From: Chloranthus sessilifolius
Lineage: Eukaryota; Streptophyta; Magnoliopsida; Chloranthales; Chloranthaceae
Length of the DNA stretch: 64,000 nucleotides
Reading direction: 5' to 3'
Assembly: GCA_021018995.1 (NCBI GenBank)
Contig: CM037596.1
Location: forward strand, 11,545,501-11,609,500
Shown: piece after piece, positions 1 through 10,930 of the stretch
How the letters are laid out: each line of letters begins with the position of its first letter
How positions within the stretch are numbered: the stretch's first letter is position 1
The notes under the pieces: generated by a model
Seen by the model: the letters and a program-made list of their open reading frames with translations, nothing else
The model's database searches: none
What the model was told of the DNA's origin: nothing
Made by a program: the position numbers and the translations under genes

Positions 1-290
1 TTTAACAGTTTTTGTTTTTTTTTTTTTGTGTTACGTGTAGAAATCCTAAAACTTTTACGAGCCCGACCTAACCCGGACTTATTATTTTCCGAATGGTTAT
101 GTGAAATAAATTGGCCAAAAGCTTACTTGACCTATTCTTAAATAGTCTATGCCAATTCCGGCTGTGATAGTATACTCATAGTCCGATCAAGTGATGGGCA
201 TGAAATGGAATCAAAGTAGGTGCAATTAGACCCAAGGGCATGCTAGGAATTCCAAAAATTTTGAATTTTTTTAAAAATAACAGTATAAGA

Positions 291-468
291 AAATTCGACT
301 GTCGAAATGCAAATTCGACCATCGAATTTTCTATAAGTTTCAAACCAGTTTTCGGCCAAAAACAGAACCTGAGAAGTTCTGAGAAAATCGACCATCGATT
401 TTAAAATCGACCATCGATTTTCAAAATCGACCATCGAATTTGAAATCGATGGTCGAATTTATCGATTT
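291..468. repeat. Palindrome cluster A1 (TCGACCATCGA type)
   Basis: Six or more short words of the form AAATCGACCATCGAATTT, its reverse complement (TCGATGGTCGA), and one TCGACTGTCGA are spaced by about 15-60 bases. The same words recur at 3361-3530 inside the LTR of this element and nowhere else in the window. The cluster sits just upstream of the accessory ORF. Confidence 0.85.
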
Positions 469-742
469 AAGTTTGGGGGTTTAAAATTTTTGGCATTTCG
501 GTTTTCTGTTTTGGGGGTTTTGAGCTTAGGGTTTTGAGGGGTTTCGGATGATTTGGGGATTTTAGAGCTTCCTCTTCAATTTTATGCCGCATTCCAAAGG
601 GGATTCACTACATTTCACAAGGGGAGCATATTTACATCCTTGCAAAACCGATTTGGGGCATTTTCACAAGGTAACCCTTGCTCTATTCTCTGTGCATCCC
701 TATTTCCTTGTATTTTGTGGGTTTTCTCTTACATTTGTTTGA

Positions 743-2043
743 ATGGGCCCTAAGAAGCAAACACCCATTAGAAATCCCACCTCAAAGCGACCGGCTTCTA
801 AAGCTGCGTCTACAAGCCGCACAAAACAGCCCACAGCACCACAGCCGGCTCCACCACCCACTGTCTCCCCCTTGCCTGAGCAACCCAACGATTTTTGGAG
901 CATTAAAGGCTTCACGACAGAATATTTATTTCACCCAGAGTTGTTTGACCAGCAAACGACCACACAATGGGCGGGTGAATACCTTGAAAAGGCCAAATTG
1001 ACCTCCCTGTGCACATCCTTTAGCGACCATTTCTATCCCCGACTCGTGCGTCTATTTTATCAGCACATGAGCCGCGAAGACGGGAAAAGAATCTATACAG
1101 AGATTGATGGCCGCGATTATACCTTTGATCTAGAGGACATGGCTGTGGCATTGAGATACCCTTTAAATCACTCACAAATGATGGGATTAGGTCCTCCTTT
1201 TCCCAAACCGCTGCTTCAAGATGTAATCACGAGATGACGCAAAGGCCGTCATTATGGGTCCCAGAATCCATCGTCATGGTCCATATGGAGACCATGTGGA
1301 TCTTGGATAAAATTTTAAGACCACCCTTTACCCTTTTGGTCATCAATCTGAGCGACCGTCCCCTTCAACAAATTCTTATGCGGCCTATAAGGAGCGATGG
1401 TTTAGTGCTCCTGAAATCCTTTTTAAAGGGATTATCAAAGCCCGAGAGAAAATGGGCAAACATGTGAAGAAACCATTGAAGACAATGCCCTATGCTCGCA
1501 TAATTTCAGTGATGATTGAGAACTACCGAGCGGGCCCTGCTTATGATATCCCTCCTACTGAACCCAAATCCACAGCGGGTTCAAAAATGTATAATTTGGT
1601 CAATTGGGGTCAAACCTACAGTAGGCTGGTAAAGACTCCAAAGGATGCAGAGGCACCTGATACCGCTAGTGATGATGATGAGGACCCTACTCATTCTATC
1701 CGCACCTCCTCATTTACAGAGTGACGTTCTTACACTCTCCGAGTTCACCCGACAGATGACCGCCATGACCCATCAGATTCAAGAGCTCACCCACCACACC
1801 AGCTCTATGCGTCAGGAGTTGGATGTCCATGGCGGCGCCCTCTCTTACTTGATGCAGCACGCGTTTCCAGAGGATTACACTACGTATATGGCTGATATCC
1901 GTGCTTCAGTATATTTCCCTTCGACATCGGGCGCTGGTACTAGCATGCCTTCTACGGCCAGGGGGGATACGGGTGATTATGATGCTGCTGCGGGTGATGG
2001 TACTTCGGATCGGGCGGGTCCATCTTCTGCCGGGGATTGTTAG
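743..2043 (+). pseudogene. Accessory ORF of element A, putative plant transposon protein family (PF20167-like)
   Basis: A reading frame starts at 743 with a Lys/Pro/Ser/Thr-rich head of about 50 residues. A conserved block follows with WSIKGFTTEY, YLEKAKL, YPRLVRLFYQHM and EIDGRDYTF (to 1237). The frame then breaks. It resumes around 1345-1724 in another frame with the block FKGIIKAREKMGKH and an acidic DDDED stretch. It shifts again to a third frame ending at 2043 with a coiled-coil-like QMTAMTHQIQELTHH segment and a Gly/Ser/Asp-rich tail. The order and motifs match the accessory ORFs at 34391-35537 (minus) and 63508-64000, so the frameshifts are decay rather than separate genes. The domain name is my recollection of a plant family often found in gypsy elements; its biochemical role is unknown to me. 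Confidence 0.75.
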
Positions 2044-2604
2044 TATACTTGGGGGAGGGGGTACTGCTTTCTTTTATGTTGTTATGGGTCTGTATTTATT
2101 TACAGCTTGGATTATTTAGGACCTGGTGGTCCTTCTTTTGTTATCTTTTATCTTTTCTGTCTGTTACTTTGCTCTGGATATTTTGCCTATCTTTGTTTGT
2201 ATATAGTTCGGTTAGATACTTGTTTCATCTTTTGATATGCATGTTGAATCTCTATGTGCATTGCTTTTGTTGGTACTTTGGTATCTGCTTCAGTTAGATG
2301 CTTGTGTGGGTTTGCTCTATGTCATTTTTGTACTTCCTGTTTCTTTGATAGCTTTTCATTCTCTTTATGGCTTTCATGCGTCACTGTACATCGGTCTCCC
2401 GACACGTGACCCTTGGGGTGTGGGTATCCATGTACGGATGCAATCCACTATGGTCTTTTAATGCCACATGCAGTACATCCATGTTACTACGGATCCCATC
2501 CCTTGGCTTGCGTGCCCTGTGGGATCGACACACGGTGTTCCATGTTTTCTCTTCTTTTATTGTCTGGTGTGTGTTATGTTCAATTTTCGCGGACGAAAAT
2601 TCCT

Positions 2605-2617
2605 AAGGAGGGGTGAA
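2605..2617 (+). other. Polypurine tract of element A
   Basis: AAGGAGGGGTGAA lies immediately before the LTR start TGTAATATCCCC. It is preceded by CGGACGAAAATTCCT, a stretch that also precedes the 3' LTRs of elements E and C. It is the expected primer site for plus-strand DNA synthesis. Confidence 0.8.
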
Positions 2618-3360
2618 TGTAATATCCCCGATATTTTAAACCTATTTTTGTTTACCTCGATAAGCGTGCCCAAAAATAATTATGATATTTTATGAGCTTT
2701 TTAGTTAGTTTTGGTTATGATGAGGGACATGACCAAAGGATTTAGTTATGAGGTGTGTACAAGTCAAGAAATCAACGACGTACACAATAACGTTGGTATT
2801 TGTGTTTAACACCGGATAATGTCTAAACTTAAGTAGATAAGTAGTAATTGTAATATCTAGATTTTTAGTAGGTTTTGTTTATATTATAAAGAGAGAGAGA
2901 TTTGAGAGAATTTACACTTCTCTCTTTCGATTGAAAACAAATTGCAAAACTTTTGGGCTGCTTGTGATCTTGAGATTGTGAGAGCTCCTCTTCCCATCTC
3001 AACCATTGGTTTATGTGGTATTTGAAATTGGATCAGTTTGAGATATTGGAAGAAAAGGTTAGAGGAGAGGATATCACTGATTGATAGGATCTGTGCAATG
3101 GAAGAAGGGTTATATGAGCTGACTTGAAACTTAAAACCTTCAATCATGGAAGCTTGTTCCGGTGCGTGAATCGGTACAAGGGGATCAACAGATTAAGCTA
3201 CAAGAGGTATGCCTTGCAACCTCCTTATATAAATTTATTTGGGTTTTGTTAAGAAATTAAGATTTGGATTCAATAGAAAGGATTAAATGGCTGTGTAGAA
3301 AATGATGAAAAGAATTCGGGCATGTAGAATGAAGCGACCACAGAGCGAGAATTCATGCCG

Positions 3361-3530
3361 ATTTTAAAATCGACTGTCGAAATTGGAAATCGACTGTCGA
3401 ATTGGAAATCGACAGTCGAAAATGAGATTTTTAGTTTGAAACAGAGTTCTGAAATTCGATGGTCGAATTTAAAATCGACCATCGAATTTCAAATTCGACC
3501 ATCGAATTTGAAATCGATGGTCGAATTCTG
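3361..3530. repeat. Palindrome cluster A2 inside LTR
   Basis: This cluster has two TCGACTGTCGA words and one TCGACAGTCGA, then TCGATGGTCGA and TCGACCATCGA words, each about 11 bp plus flanking A/T and alternating in orientation. It uses the same words as cluster A1 before the accessory ORF. Confidence 0.85.
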
Positions 3531-4380
3531 TCCAGCTTCTGGCTTTTAAAATTTTGATTGGATTTTTGTTTTGTGAGCCTTTGGGTTAATTTTTGGGTTG
3601 TATATTAACACTAAGGGTGTTAATATATGTAGGTTTTGGTCAATTGGGAGTCCTTGGAGAGGACTGCTTGTTCATGCTTTTGAATTTGCTTGGTTAAGGT
3701 AGGGGAATCCTAATTTTTATTTGCATGAATTATAAGCATAAATTGTCATAAATCAGGTTATTTTTAGAAGCATGAAATATAGAAATTTCATTATACACAG
3801 TGAAATTAAAAACTTTGAACATATGATACAATCCGAAAATTTGTAAACCTTATCATGAATAAGAATCATTGGAAATCAGAACCTCAGTTAACTTTTGAAT
3901 CAGAACCTCAGTTAACTTTTGAATCAGAACTTTGAAAAATTAGTATATGATATGAATAATAAGCTTGGATATGTGTTAGCATTTGCATTTGATTTTGGGT
4001 TCATAAGTACGATGCCCTAGATTCCACCAACCGTGTTGACGGTAAAACTTTGGCGCAAGTTTCCCTCATAGCGTAGGAGCTTGTTGCATTTTCGAAATGG
4101 GTTCATGAACGACGATGGTCAGTAGGGTCTTCCCATCGGTCACGTAGTCTGCTCTCATGCTATAGGAAATTTGGGAGATAAAATTAAGTTATAAATTTAA
4201 GACAAGAAGCATGCTAAATCAGAACATTTTGAACACTTTAGATTTTATGATCAGTTTTGACTCAGGATTAGAACTGGAGATTTAATTTGAAAAGCATCAT
4301 TGAAAAACCATATTTGATCCGATTCCGTCTTTTGAAAACCTTTACTTATAAGAAATGCAAATAGATCTGTCTTCCCCTAT

Positions 4381-4423
4381 TGAGCTTGGCTGTTAGCTCA
4401 CCCTCGACTATACGTCACAGGTG
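4381..4423 (+). promoter_or_regulatory. Conserved LTR box (GAGCTT..GTTAGCTCA..CTATACGTCACAGGTG)
   Basis: A segment of about 43 bp is nearly identical in four LTRs that otherwise differ: here, 7467-7510, 12142-12185, and 30081-30124 on the minus strand. It lies 400-500 bp before the LTR end, in the transcribed R/U5 part. Its function is not known to me. Candidates are an RNA processing or packaging signal, or a polyadenylation region. Confidence 0.7.
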
Positions 4424-5453
4424 CGGAGACTGACCTTGGGTCAGAGGATCCGGAGGACTCCGATTATATTCCCGAGGAGGATTTGGATATACCAGCTGAG
4501 GAGTTCTTCCCGTGATCTTAGATTTTCTATTTTTGGTATTTTGTCTGGATATTATTTTGGATTGATGAGCCTTAGGCTATTATTTTTGATCTTTTGATAT
4601 CACTCGAGGAACCATTATTGTGAACCTCTATTTTAGGTGATCGGATTGGCCATCACCGGTGGTTCCTTTTGGTTCCTCACAGTGATATATCTAATTTTGT
4701 TATATGAAGCTTTTGTTTTTGGATTAACAATGTTGCCTCTGTCTTTAGACCTTTGTTTATGTTGTCGGCTTCTGTTTGTTACGGCTTATTGAGAAATCAA
4801 TAAGTTGATGAACCGGGCTTTCCTATACCTTAGGGATTGGAAAAGTCGGGTCGTCACAATTGGCTGCTAGGAATAGTTTGATAGTTGTATATCATTCTTT
4901 ACTTTCTGTAATTTGTTTATTTTCATTATCGATTTTTTGACTTGGATCTAAGATAGATCCCGTGGTTTTTTCCCAATTGATTTTTTCACATAAAAATATT
5001 GTGTCTACCATGTGATTGTCATATTTATTGTCTACCTTGTTAGATGGGTGAACATCCCTACCACTTCTAGGACATTTACACAAAAGTGTATGTGTAACAT
5101 CCCAAAATGTTTTTGAAACCCGTAAGTCTTGATCAGGTGTGTGTATATTAAGAAACGCGTCACCCTTTCAAAATTTTCAAACGAGATCGTTTCGGGTCCA
5201 TTTGAGCCTCGTGCAAGACTTTTGGATCAAAGCTCATTCACTGCGGTGGTGTATTGGCTTAACACCAAAACTCATGTGACCGTTGGTTTGGGTGTGCAAG
5301 CTCCACACCGAACCAAAGATCTTTTGGTGTAATAAGGTACACCTCGCTTAAGTGTATATGTTTCACACCGGAACAAGTCAAATGGATAAGACTAAACACC
5401 CAAATGGGTGTATGTGTTTCGTAAGGGAAACAACCCCTTTTGATATAAAAAGC

Positions 5454-5460
5454 AAAGCTT
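5454..5460 (+). promoter_or_regulatory. TATA box of 5' LTR (element E)
   Basis: TATAAAA in the context CCCTTTTGATATAAAAAGC is kept in the 3' LTR at 10166-10173. It lies about 360 bp into the LTR, as expected for U3. Confidence 0.65.
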
Positions 5461-5994
5461 CCATTAGAAGCTATTAGCCGTTTGCAAACTTTGGGGGTTT
5501 TAGGTTTCTAGAGAGAGAGAAGACAGAGGAACTTGGGGAGTTCGCCTGTATACATCCCAAGCTCGGATTTTCTCCGCGGAAGTCACTGAGTTTCAACGCA
5601 ACGGAGATCCGTGAAGAAACGAAGGTTATATCCCTTCAAACCCTCTTTTGATTTGCATATTTTAAAGTCCCGAAATCGGTGGATCTCGCAAGGGTCTTAT
5701 CGCGCATTATAAGGTGAGTTTAAGCTTTGATCGAGTCCGATACGAGTGCTGAAGGTTGGGCTCTCAGACTGTTTCATATGAAAGAATCGACGCTCGATTC
5801 CCACTCGAAATACGTGATGAATGCGTGATTTAAAAAGGTGAACAGTCTCTTATATTTTTAGATCAAATTAATGTTTTAATGTGATCTTAGATGTTTTAGA
5901 CTTGGATTAACGGGCGTGTGAAGAAAACTAATGAAAATCCTTTGAATTTGGAGAAATTGAACCATGGAAGAAGAAGCCCGAAGGGCTACAGAAT

Positions 5995-6195
5995 CTGTTG
6001 AAATCGAACGATCGATTTGTGAATCAATCGATAAATTTTGATAAGACTGAGCAATGCAGAATTTCTAAAGGAATAGAACGATCGATTTGAGAAAATCAAT
6101 CGATCGAGTTTGAAATCGAACGATCGATTTTGAAATCGATCGATAAAGTCCGACAGAGGTGTTAGTTTCTAAAGGAAATCGAACGATCGATTTCC
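5995..6195. repeat. Palindrome cluster E1 (ATCGAACGATCGAT type)
   Basis: Repeated AAATCGAACGATCGATTT and AATCAATCGATCGA words lie in both orientations. The matching block in the 3' LTR (10738-10930) has a different number and set of words, so the cluster has gained or lost units since the two LTRs were identical. Confidence 0.85.
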
Positions 6196-6799
6196 CCAAT
6201 TTCTATTTTGTCAGTTTTCTTTGGAAAAACTTTGGGAAACTTTGAGCAAATTTGTTTTTCGCCACTATTGACACATAATATGATCTTAATGTGCTCTAGG
6301 TTAAGAACTAGAGACTGCATATGAGGACCTTTGGATCGCTTTGAACGGCTCTTAATTTAAGGTAGGGGAAACTCACTACCAATTATATTTTTTACTGTGA
6401 TTCATAGATATCGTAATATAATTAGTTTTTGTTTTCGATTCATAGGTTCTCATGATATAATTTGAGTGCGTTGAATTTGTGATTTAAGTTTGGAACCTTG
6501 AATTCTTTGAAGAGTGTTGAACATCTGAACTTGAAATAGGGACTTGAGATTTTGGTATGAATTGGCACTTGCAATTTACATATTTGACTTGAATCATCAT
6601 TTAGTATGAAATTCGTAATTAGAAAGTATTTGATCAATTGGAAGTTAGGAATCATCGTCTCGTACATGAACTCTTTGGAAGATGGAACTTATCGAATTAA
6701 GAGTCAGAGTTTAAGACTTGAATCTAAAAGTGAATTAGAGTCTGTTGATTTGATTGTAGTTGTGTGATGGAAACCCTTGAACTTTGAATCCTAACATAG

Positions 6800-6960
6800 G
6801 ATTAGTGATACATAAGTGGACTGGTACGGTGATTATCCATACACAGTGTACAATGCATAACATACATAAGTGGACCGGTACGGCGGTTATTCGTACTCAA
6901 TGCATAGCATGCATAAGTGGACCGGTATGACAGTTATCCGTATGCATTGCATAGATTACA
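6800..6960 (+). repeat. 45-bp tandem repeat in LTR (GGACCGGTACGGCGGTTAT)
   Basis: Three to four units of about 45 bp carry CATAAGTGGACCGGTACGG and TTATCCGTAC..ATTGCATA. Related units occur in the 3' LTR at about 11540-11640, and a degenerate form is present in the LTR of element C near 32430-32510. Confidence 0.7.
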
Positions 6961-7466
6961 TAAGTGAACGATGTGAACTTGTGAGTGTAGGGAATGATGT
7001 GAACTTGTGAGTGTAGTGAAAATAGTGAACTTGTGAGGAAAGTGAATATAATGAATGGTGGATATTAGATCATTGAAGAGTGAATGAATGAATGAATAAA
7101 TGAACTCCTTACACATCGAATAATAGATATGGAATCATTGTGCAGTGAATGATGGAATCCAAACTCTAAACATCAAATTATTGAATAATGTATAGTGATT
7201 AGGAAAATACGAGAGTTTGTTTTGTTATCAAGTCGTTTCTCTGTTGTTTGCATCCATTTCAATCCTTGAATACGTGCATTATTTCTGCTTCTATTTTTTT
7301 CATTGAACACATACTCTGCTTCAGCTTTTAAATTCATTGATGAATCTCTACCTTGTTTCAGCTTTTGCAGCTGGCAATGAATTTATTTCTTATTTCTGTT
7401 TTGAAATCTATCTTTGATTCTATGCACTCACATGATGAGATATAACTGTTATTGATTTTTCTTCTA

Positions 7467-7510
7467 CTGATCTTAGACTGTTAGCTCACCCATACTATAT
7501 GTCACAAGTG
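7467..7510 (+). promoter_or_regulatory. Conserved LTR box in 5' LTR of E
   Basis: This copy of the box described at 4381-4423 carries small changes (CATACTATATGTCACAAGTG). Confidence 0.65.
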
Positions 7511-7913
7511 TAGTTCTTGATCGGGACCTTGGACTTGAGGAGAATCCAAGTTACCTACTAGAGGGAGAAGCTGAATTGGATTTGGCACACTGACTTATGA
7601 GATTTGAGCTTGGTACATTATAGAGATTCAGTCTTTGTACATATTTATATACCACTGTTTTGGATGATGGTTGGCCATCATTTATGGTTTTTTTTAGTTC
7701 TTTCGGTCATGTGTCTATATAGAAACGAAATATTTAATTATTCTATGATTGCTTTGATTTTCATAATATGTGTGAATGTGCCAAGTATTCTGTAATCAGA
7801 TTGTGTTCTGCGATCTGACAGTCCGGATTTTTTCCATTTGGTTTTTTATTTAAAGAAAAGAACAAAAATATATCTCAGAGAATTGTGTTGGGAAAAATCT
7901 GGGCTGTCACAGT

Positions 7914-8004
7914 TGGTATCAAAGATATGGGATTAGATCCTGTGTACGATATCAGAGCGGGTCAACTGTGACACTAGGTGTCATAATTGGTATCAGAGCT
8001 TAGG
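7914..8004 (+). other. Primer binding site region of element E (duplicated)
   Basis: TGGTATCAAAGATATGGG begins 2 bp after the LTR end (7914-7931). A second, better match, TGGTATCAGAGCTTAGG, lies at 7988-8004. TGGTATCAGAGC is the usual plant site complementary to initiator Met-tRNA. The intervening 56 bp look like a local duplication, leaving one decayed and one clean copy. Confidence 0.7.
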
Positions 8005-8224
8005 CTTTAGGTCTTATGAGAGACTCAGAGTTATAGCTCTAAGTGCATAGAAATGACAGTAGGTTTTGTCGGAGTCCGAGCTTTAGATTTTGTGGGAGAC
8101 CCGAGGGATATGAATTTAGGTTTTGTCATAACGTAGGGAACATAGAAAGATCACTTTTGATTAAGGCTTTGGATCTTCACGATCACTTTTGATTGAACCT
8201 TTATGTTAAAAATGACAGATCAGT

Positions 8225-9369
8225 ATGGCCCCACGTGTTAGAGGAGGTAGAGGCAGACCGAGGACGATCTGCATGATTGATGTTCTTGAAGGCGAGGGAA
8301 CTTCGCGTGGCGTAGGAATAGCCACTGGTCCTCATACCATTTCATTGGGAGGTAGTGATAGTGGTAGTGATAGACATTTGTTGGAGATCATGGCCAACGC
8401 AATGACACAGCAGACGACATCCATGGCACAGCAGATTGAGCTACTAGTGGTTAGGCAACAACCTTAAGGATTGTTAGAATTTAGAAAGATGTGTCCTCCG
8501 AACTTTTCGGGGTCAAGTCGATCCACTTGAGGCCAAGAAGTGGTTGAACGAGATGAAGAAGATCTTCAGTGTGCTTCCTTACACTGAGTTTGGGAAAGTG
8601 AGATGGGCAGCCTTCAAACTGGATGGAGAAGTTGATCCCTAGTAAAAAGTAGTTTGGAGGGATAGGGTGCAAGAGATCCCGAATGCACCGTAGACTTTGG
8701 CCCAGTTACTGAGAATTTTAATGACGAGTACTTCCCCAACGTAGTGAGAAATCAATAGGAAGTCCACCTTATAGAATTGAAACAAGATCGGATGAGCGTC
8801 CGCGAGTACGGGACCGAATTTACTAGGCTTTAGAGGTTTGCACCTCAGTATGTTGCTACAGAGTTGATGAAGACCAAGAAATTTGAACGTGGCTTGCGGC
8901 CTGACATCCACAGAGTTGATGAAGACCATTGAGCTAGGAACGTATGCAGTTGTAATGGCCAAGGCCCTTATTGCCAAAGAAGACATTGAAAAGAAATATC
9001 AAAGAAAAGAGCAGAACTAAAAGGACAGGACAAGTCAGACGTGATCTTATTCTTCCGAGCAGGCAAGCAAGGAACCGAGACTGCTAATGCTCTCATCTAG
9101 TCAACCTGCTCAGACTGCCTACTCGAGACCACCCGTGCCTATGTCTTCGAGACCTTTCCGCCTTTCAAACCCGACTGTGGCTATCGTGTCAAGGGTGCAA
9201 CAACCTTCCCGCACCACTTTATCAGCATCGGTTGAATCATACACACGGTGTGAAAAAAGGCATAAGTCTAACGAATGTTGGTGGGCTACGGGGGGAATGC
9301 CTTAAATGTGGACAGATTAGACATCGGATCAGAGATTGCTCTAACATAAGGAACAAAATGACAACATAA
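8225..9369 (+). pseudogene. Decayed gag of element E
   Basis: The frame starts MAPRVRGGRGRPR at 8225 and stops at 8467. Gag-type blocks then continue in shifting frames: PPNFSG, KWLNEMKKIFSVLPYTEFGKV, a KQDRMSVREYGTEFTRL-like stretch, and GLRPDIH. They lead to a CCHC zinc knuckle, CLKCGQIRHRIRDC, at about 9298-9339. This is the usual chromovirus gag order (capsid, then nucleocapsid knuckle). Several stops and at least two frameshifts rule out a working protein. Pol does not follow: the sequence passes straight to 3' noncoding DNA. Confidence 0.8.
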
Positions 9370-9673
9370 GTGACTACTCAGAGGCCTCTTAAACCACAGT
9401 GATGCCCAAACCACAAGTAGGTCACAATCTTAAGAGTTGGGTTTACACCTTGTAGGTACTCAGTGTCTCCAGCATTTTGTATGAGCTCCATGAGAAAATG
9501 GACATCTTTGGTGTAAATTTCAATGAACCCTACACTTTTGTGGTAATAGTGATTAGCCCTTGTAAATGAATGGTTTAGATTTTTTTATGATAATGGTTTA
9601 AATGTTGAGACGATCTTTAGCGGGCGATTGGTAACAACCAATTATTAAGGTACACACCAAAAGTAATAGGATA

Positions 9674-9814
9674 AATTTTCGAGGATGAAAATTCCTTTGA
9701 GGAGGGGAGAATGTAATAACTCTGATTATTTTCGTTAATATTGAATTGTACTCGTATCTTTTCGAATACAACACGTAAATTTTCGAGGACAAAAATTCTT
9801 TAAGGTGGGAAGAA
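9674..9814 (+). repeat. Doubled polypurine tract and LTR-start junction
   Basis: AAATTTTCGAGGATGAAAA, then TTCCTTTGAGGAGGGGAGAA and TGTAATAACTCTG, lie at 9674-9728. A second version lies at about 9775-9820: AAATTTTCGAGGACAAAAA, then TTCTTTAAGGTGGGAAGAA and TGTAACATCCC. The second is the real 3' LTR junction. The first looks like the PPT plus the first bases of an LTR from a related element. Confidence 0.7.
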
Positions 9815-10737
9815 TGTAACATCCCAAAATTTTTTTGAAACCCATAGATCCTGGTCAGGTGCGTGTCTGTTAAGAAACACGTCGTCATTTTGGGTTTTTC
9901 AAACAAGATCGTTTTAGGTCGGTTTGAGCCTCATGTAAGACTTTTGGACTACAGCTCATATGCCGCGGTGGTGTATTGGCTTAACGCTGAATCTCGTGTG
10001 ATCGTTAGTTTGGGTGTTTAAGCTTCACACCGAACCAAAGATCTTTTGGTGTAATAAGGAACACCTCGCTTGGGTGTATATGTTTCATACCGGAACAAGT
10101 CAAATGGATAAGACTTAACTCCCCATTGGGTGTTTGTGTTTCATAGGGGAAACAACCCCTTTTGATATAAAAAGGAAAGCTTCCTTTAGAAGCTATTAGC
10201 CGTTTGCAAACTTTGGGGGTTTTGGGTTTCTAGAGAGAGAGAAGAAGTGAGAGGAACTTGAGGAGATCGCCCATGTACGTCTGAAGATCGGATCGGGTCC
10301 GCTGACTTCTCATGGTTTGTGTGTCGTGAGAAGTCACTGATTTCCGACGCGACGGAGATTCGTGAAGAAATGAAGGTTTTATCCCTTCAAACCCTCTTTT
10401 GATTTGGAAATTTCGAAGTCCCGAAATCGGTGGATCTCGCAAGGGTTTTGTTGCGCGTTATGAGGAAAGTTTAAGCTTTGATCGAGCCCGATACGAGCGC
10501 GGGAAGTTGGGCTCTCAAACCGTTTCGCATGAAAGAATTGACGTCCGATTTCCGCCCGAAATATGCGACAAACGCGTGATTTAAAAAGGTAAATAATCTC
10601 TTATATTTTTAGATCAAATTAATGTTTTAATGTGATCTTAGATGTCTTAGACTTGGATTAACGGGTGTGTGGAGAAAAAGTATGAAAATCCTTTGAATTC
10701 TAGGAAATTGAACTAAGGACGAAGAAGCCGAAGGGCT

Positions 10738-10930
10738 ACAGAATCTGTCGAAATTGAATGATCGATTTATGAATCGATCGATCGATTTTGACAAAACTAA
10801 GAAATGCAGAGTTTCTAAAGGAATCGAATTATTGATTTGAGAAAATCAATCGATTGAGTCTGACAGAGGTGTCAGTTTCTAAAGGAAATCGAACAATCGA
10901 TTTGGAAATTGATCAATCGATTTCCCCTGT
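10738..10930. repeat. Palindrome cluster E2
   Basis: ATCGATCGATCGAT, AATCGAACAATCGATTT and AAATTGATCAATCGATTT words occur here. One block present in E1 (about 6105-6150) is missing and another (about 10895-10925) is extra relative to E1. Confidence 0.8.

Larger units (their letters stand above)
1..4858 (+). mobile_element. Ty3/gypsy element A, 3' portion (5' part outside window)
   Basis: This is the distal part of a plus-strand gypsy LTR retrotransposon. In order it shows an unassigned 290-bp stretch, a palindrome cluster (291-468), an accessory ORF remnant (743-2043), a noncoding tail, a polypurine tract (2605-2617) and a 3' LTR (2618-4858). The same order, integrase then palindromes then accessory ORF then PPT then LTR, is seen in the minus-strand element at 29595-39580, whose LTR shares the GTTAGCTCA...CTATACGTCACAGGT box. 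That makes a Tekay-like chromovirus the best guess for A, but no gag or pol of A lies in the window. The bases after 4858 (ATTGGCTGC...) look like flanking DNA. No 5' LTR or target duplication can be checked here. Confidence 0.8.
2618..4858 (+). repeat. 3' LTR of element A
   Basis: This LTR is about 2.24 kb. It begins TGTAATATCCCC right after a polypurine tract and ends GGGTCGTCACA, the terminal pattern of Tekay/Del-type LTRs. A TATAAA box at 2885-2890 is followed by GAGAGAGAGATTTG, a plausible transcription start region. The palindrome cluster A2 (3361-3530) and the conserved LTR box (4381-4423) lie inside. Positions 3880-3925 hold a short direct repeat of GAATCAGAACCTCAGTTAAC. Confidence 0.85.
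5093..7911 (+). repeat. 5' LTR of element E
   Basis: This is a 2.8-kb LTR matching 9815-12595 along its whole length. It contains a TATA box (5454-5460), a palindrome cluster (5995-6195), a 45-bp tandem repeat (about 6800-6960) and the conserved LTR box (7467-7510). Confidence 0.9.

Noticed and set aside
2037-2695. Several overlapping small plus-strand frames rich in Leu, Phe and Cys
   Set aside because: T-rich 3' noncoding tail of element A; no conserved motif and frames overlap each other.
3361-3530. Regularly spaced short repeats that could look like a CRISPR array
   Set aside because: The repeats are 11-18 bp palindromes with variable spacing in a plant LTR; no cas genes, and the context is eukaryotic.
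4892-5092. A possible small gene between element A and element E
   Set aside because: Only a 63-codon minus-strand frame with no motif, in a 234-bp gap between two LTRs.
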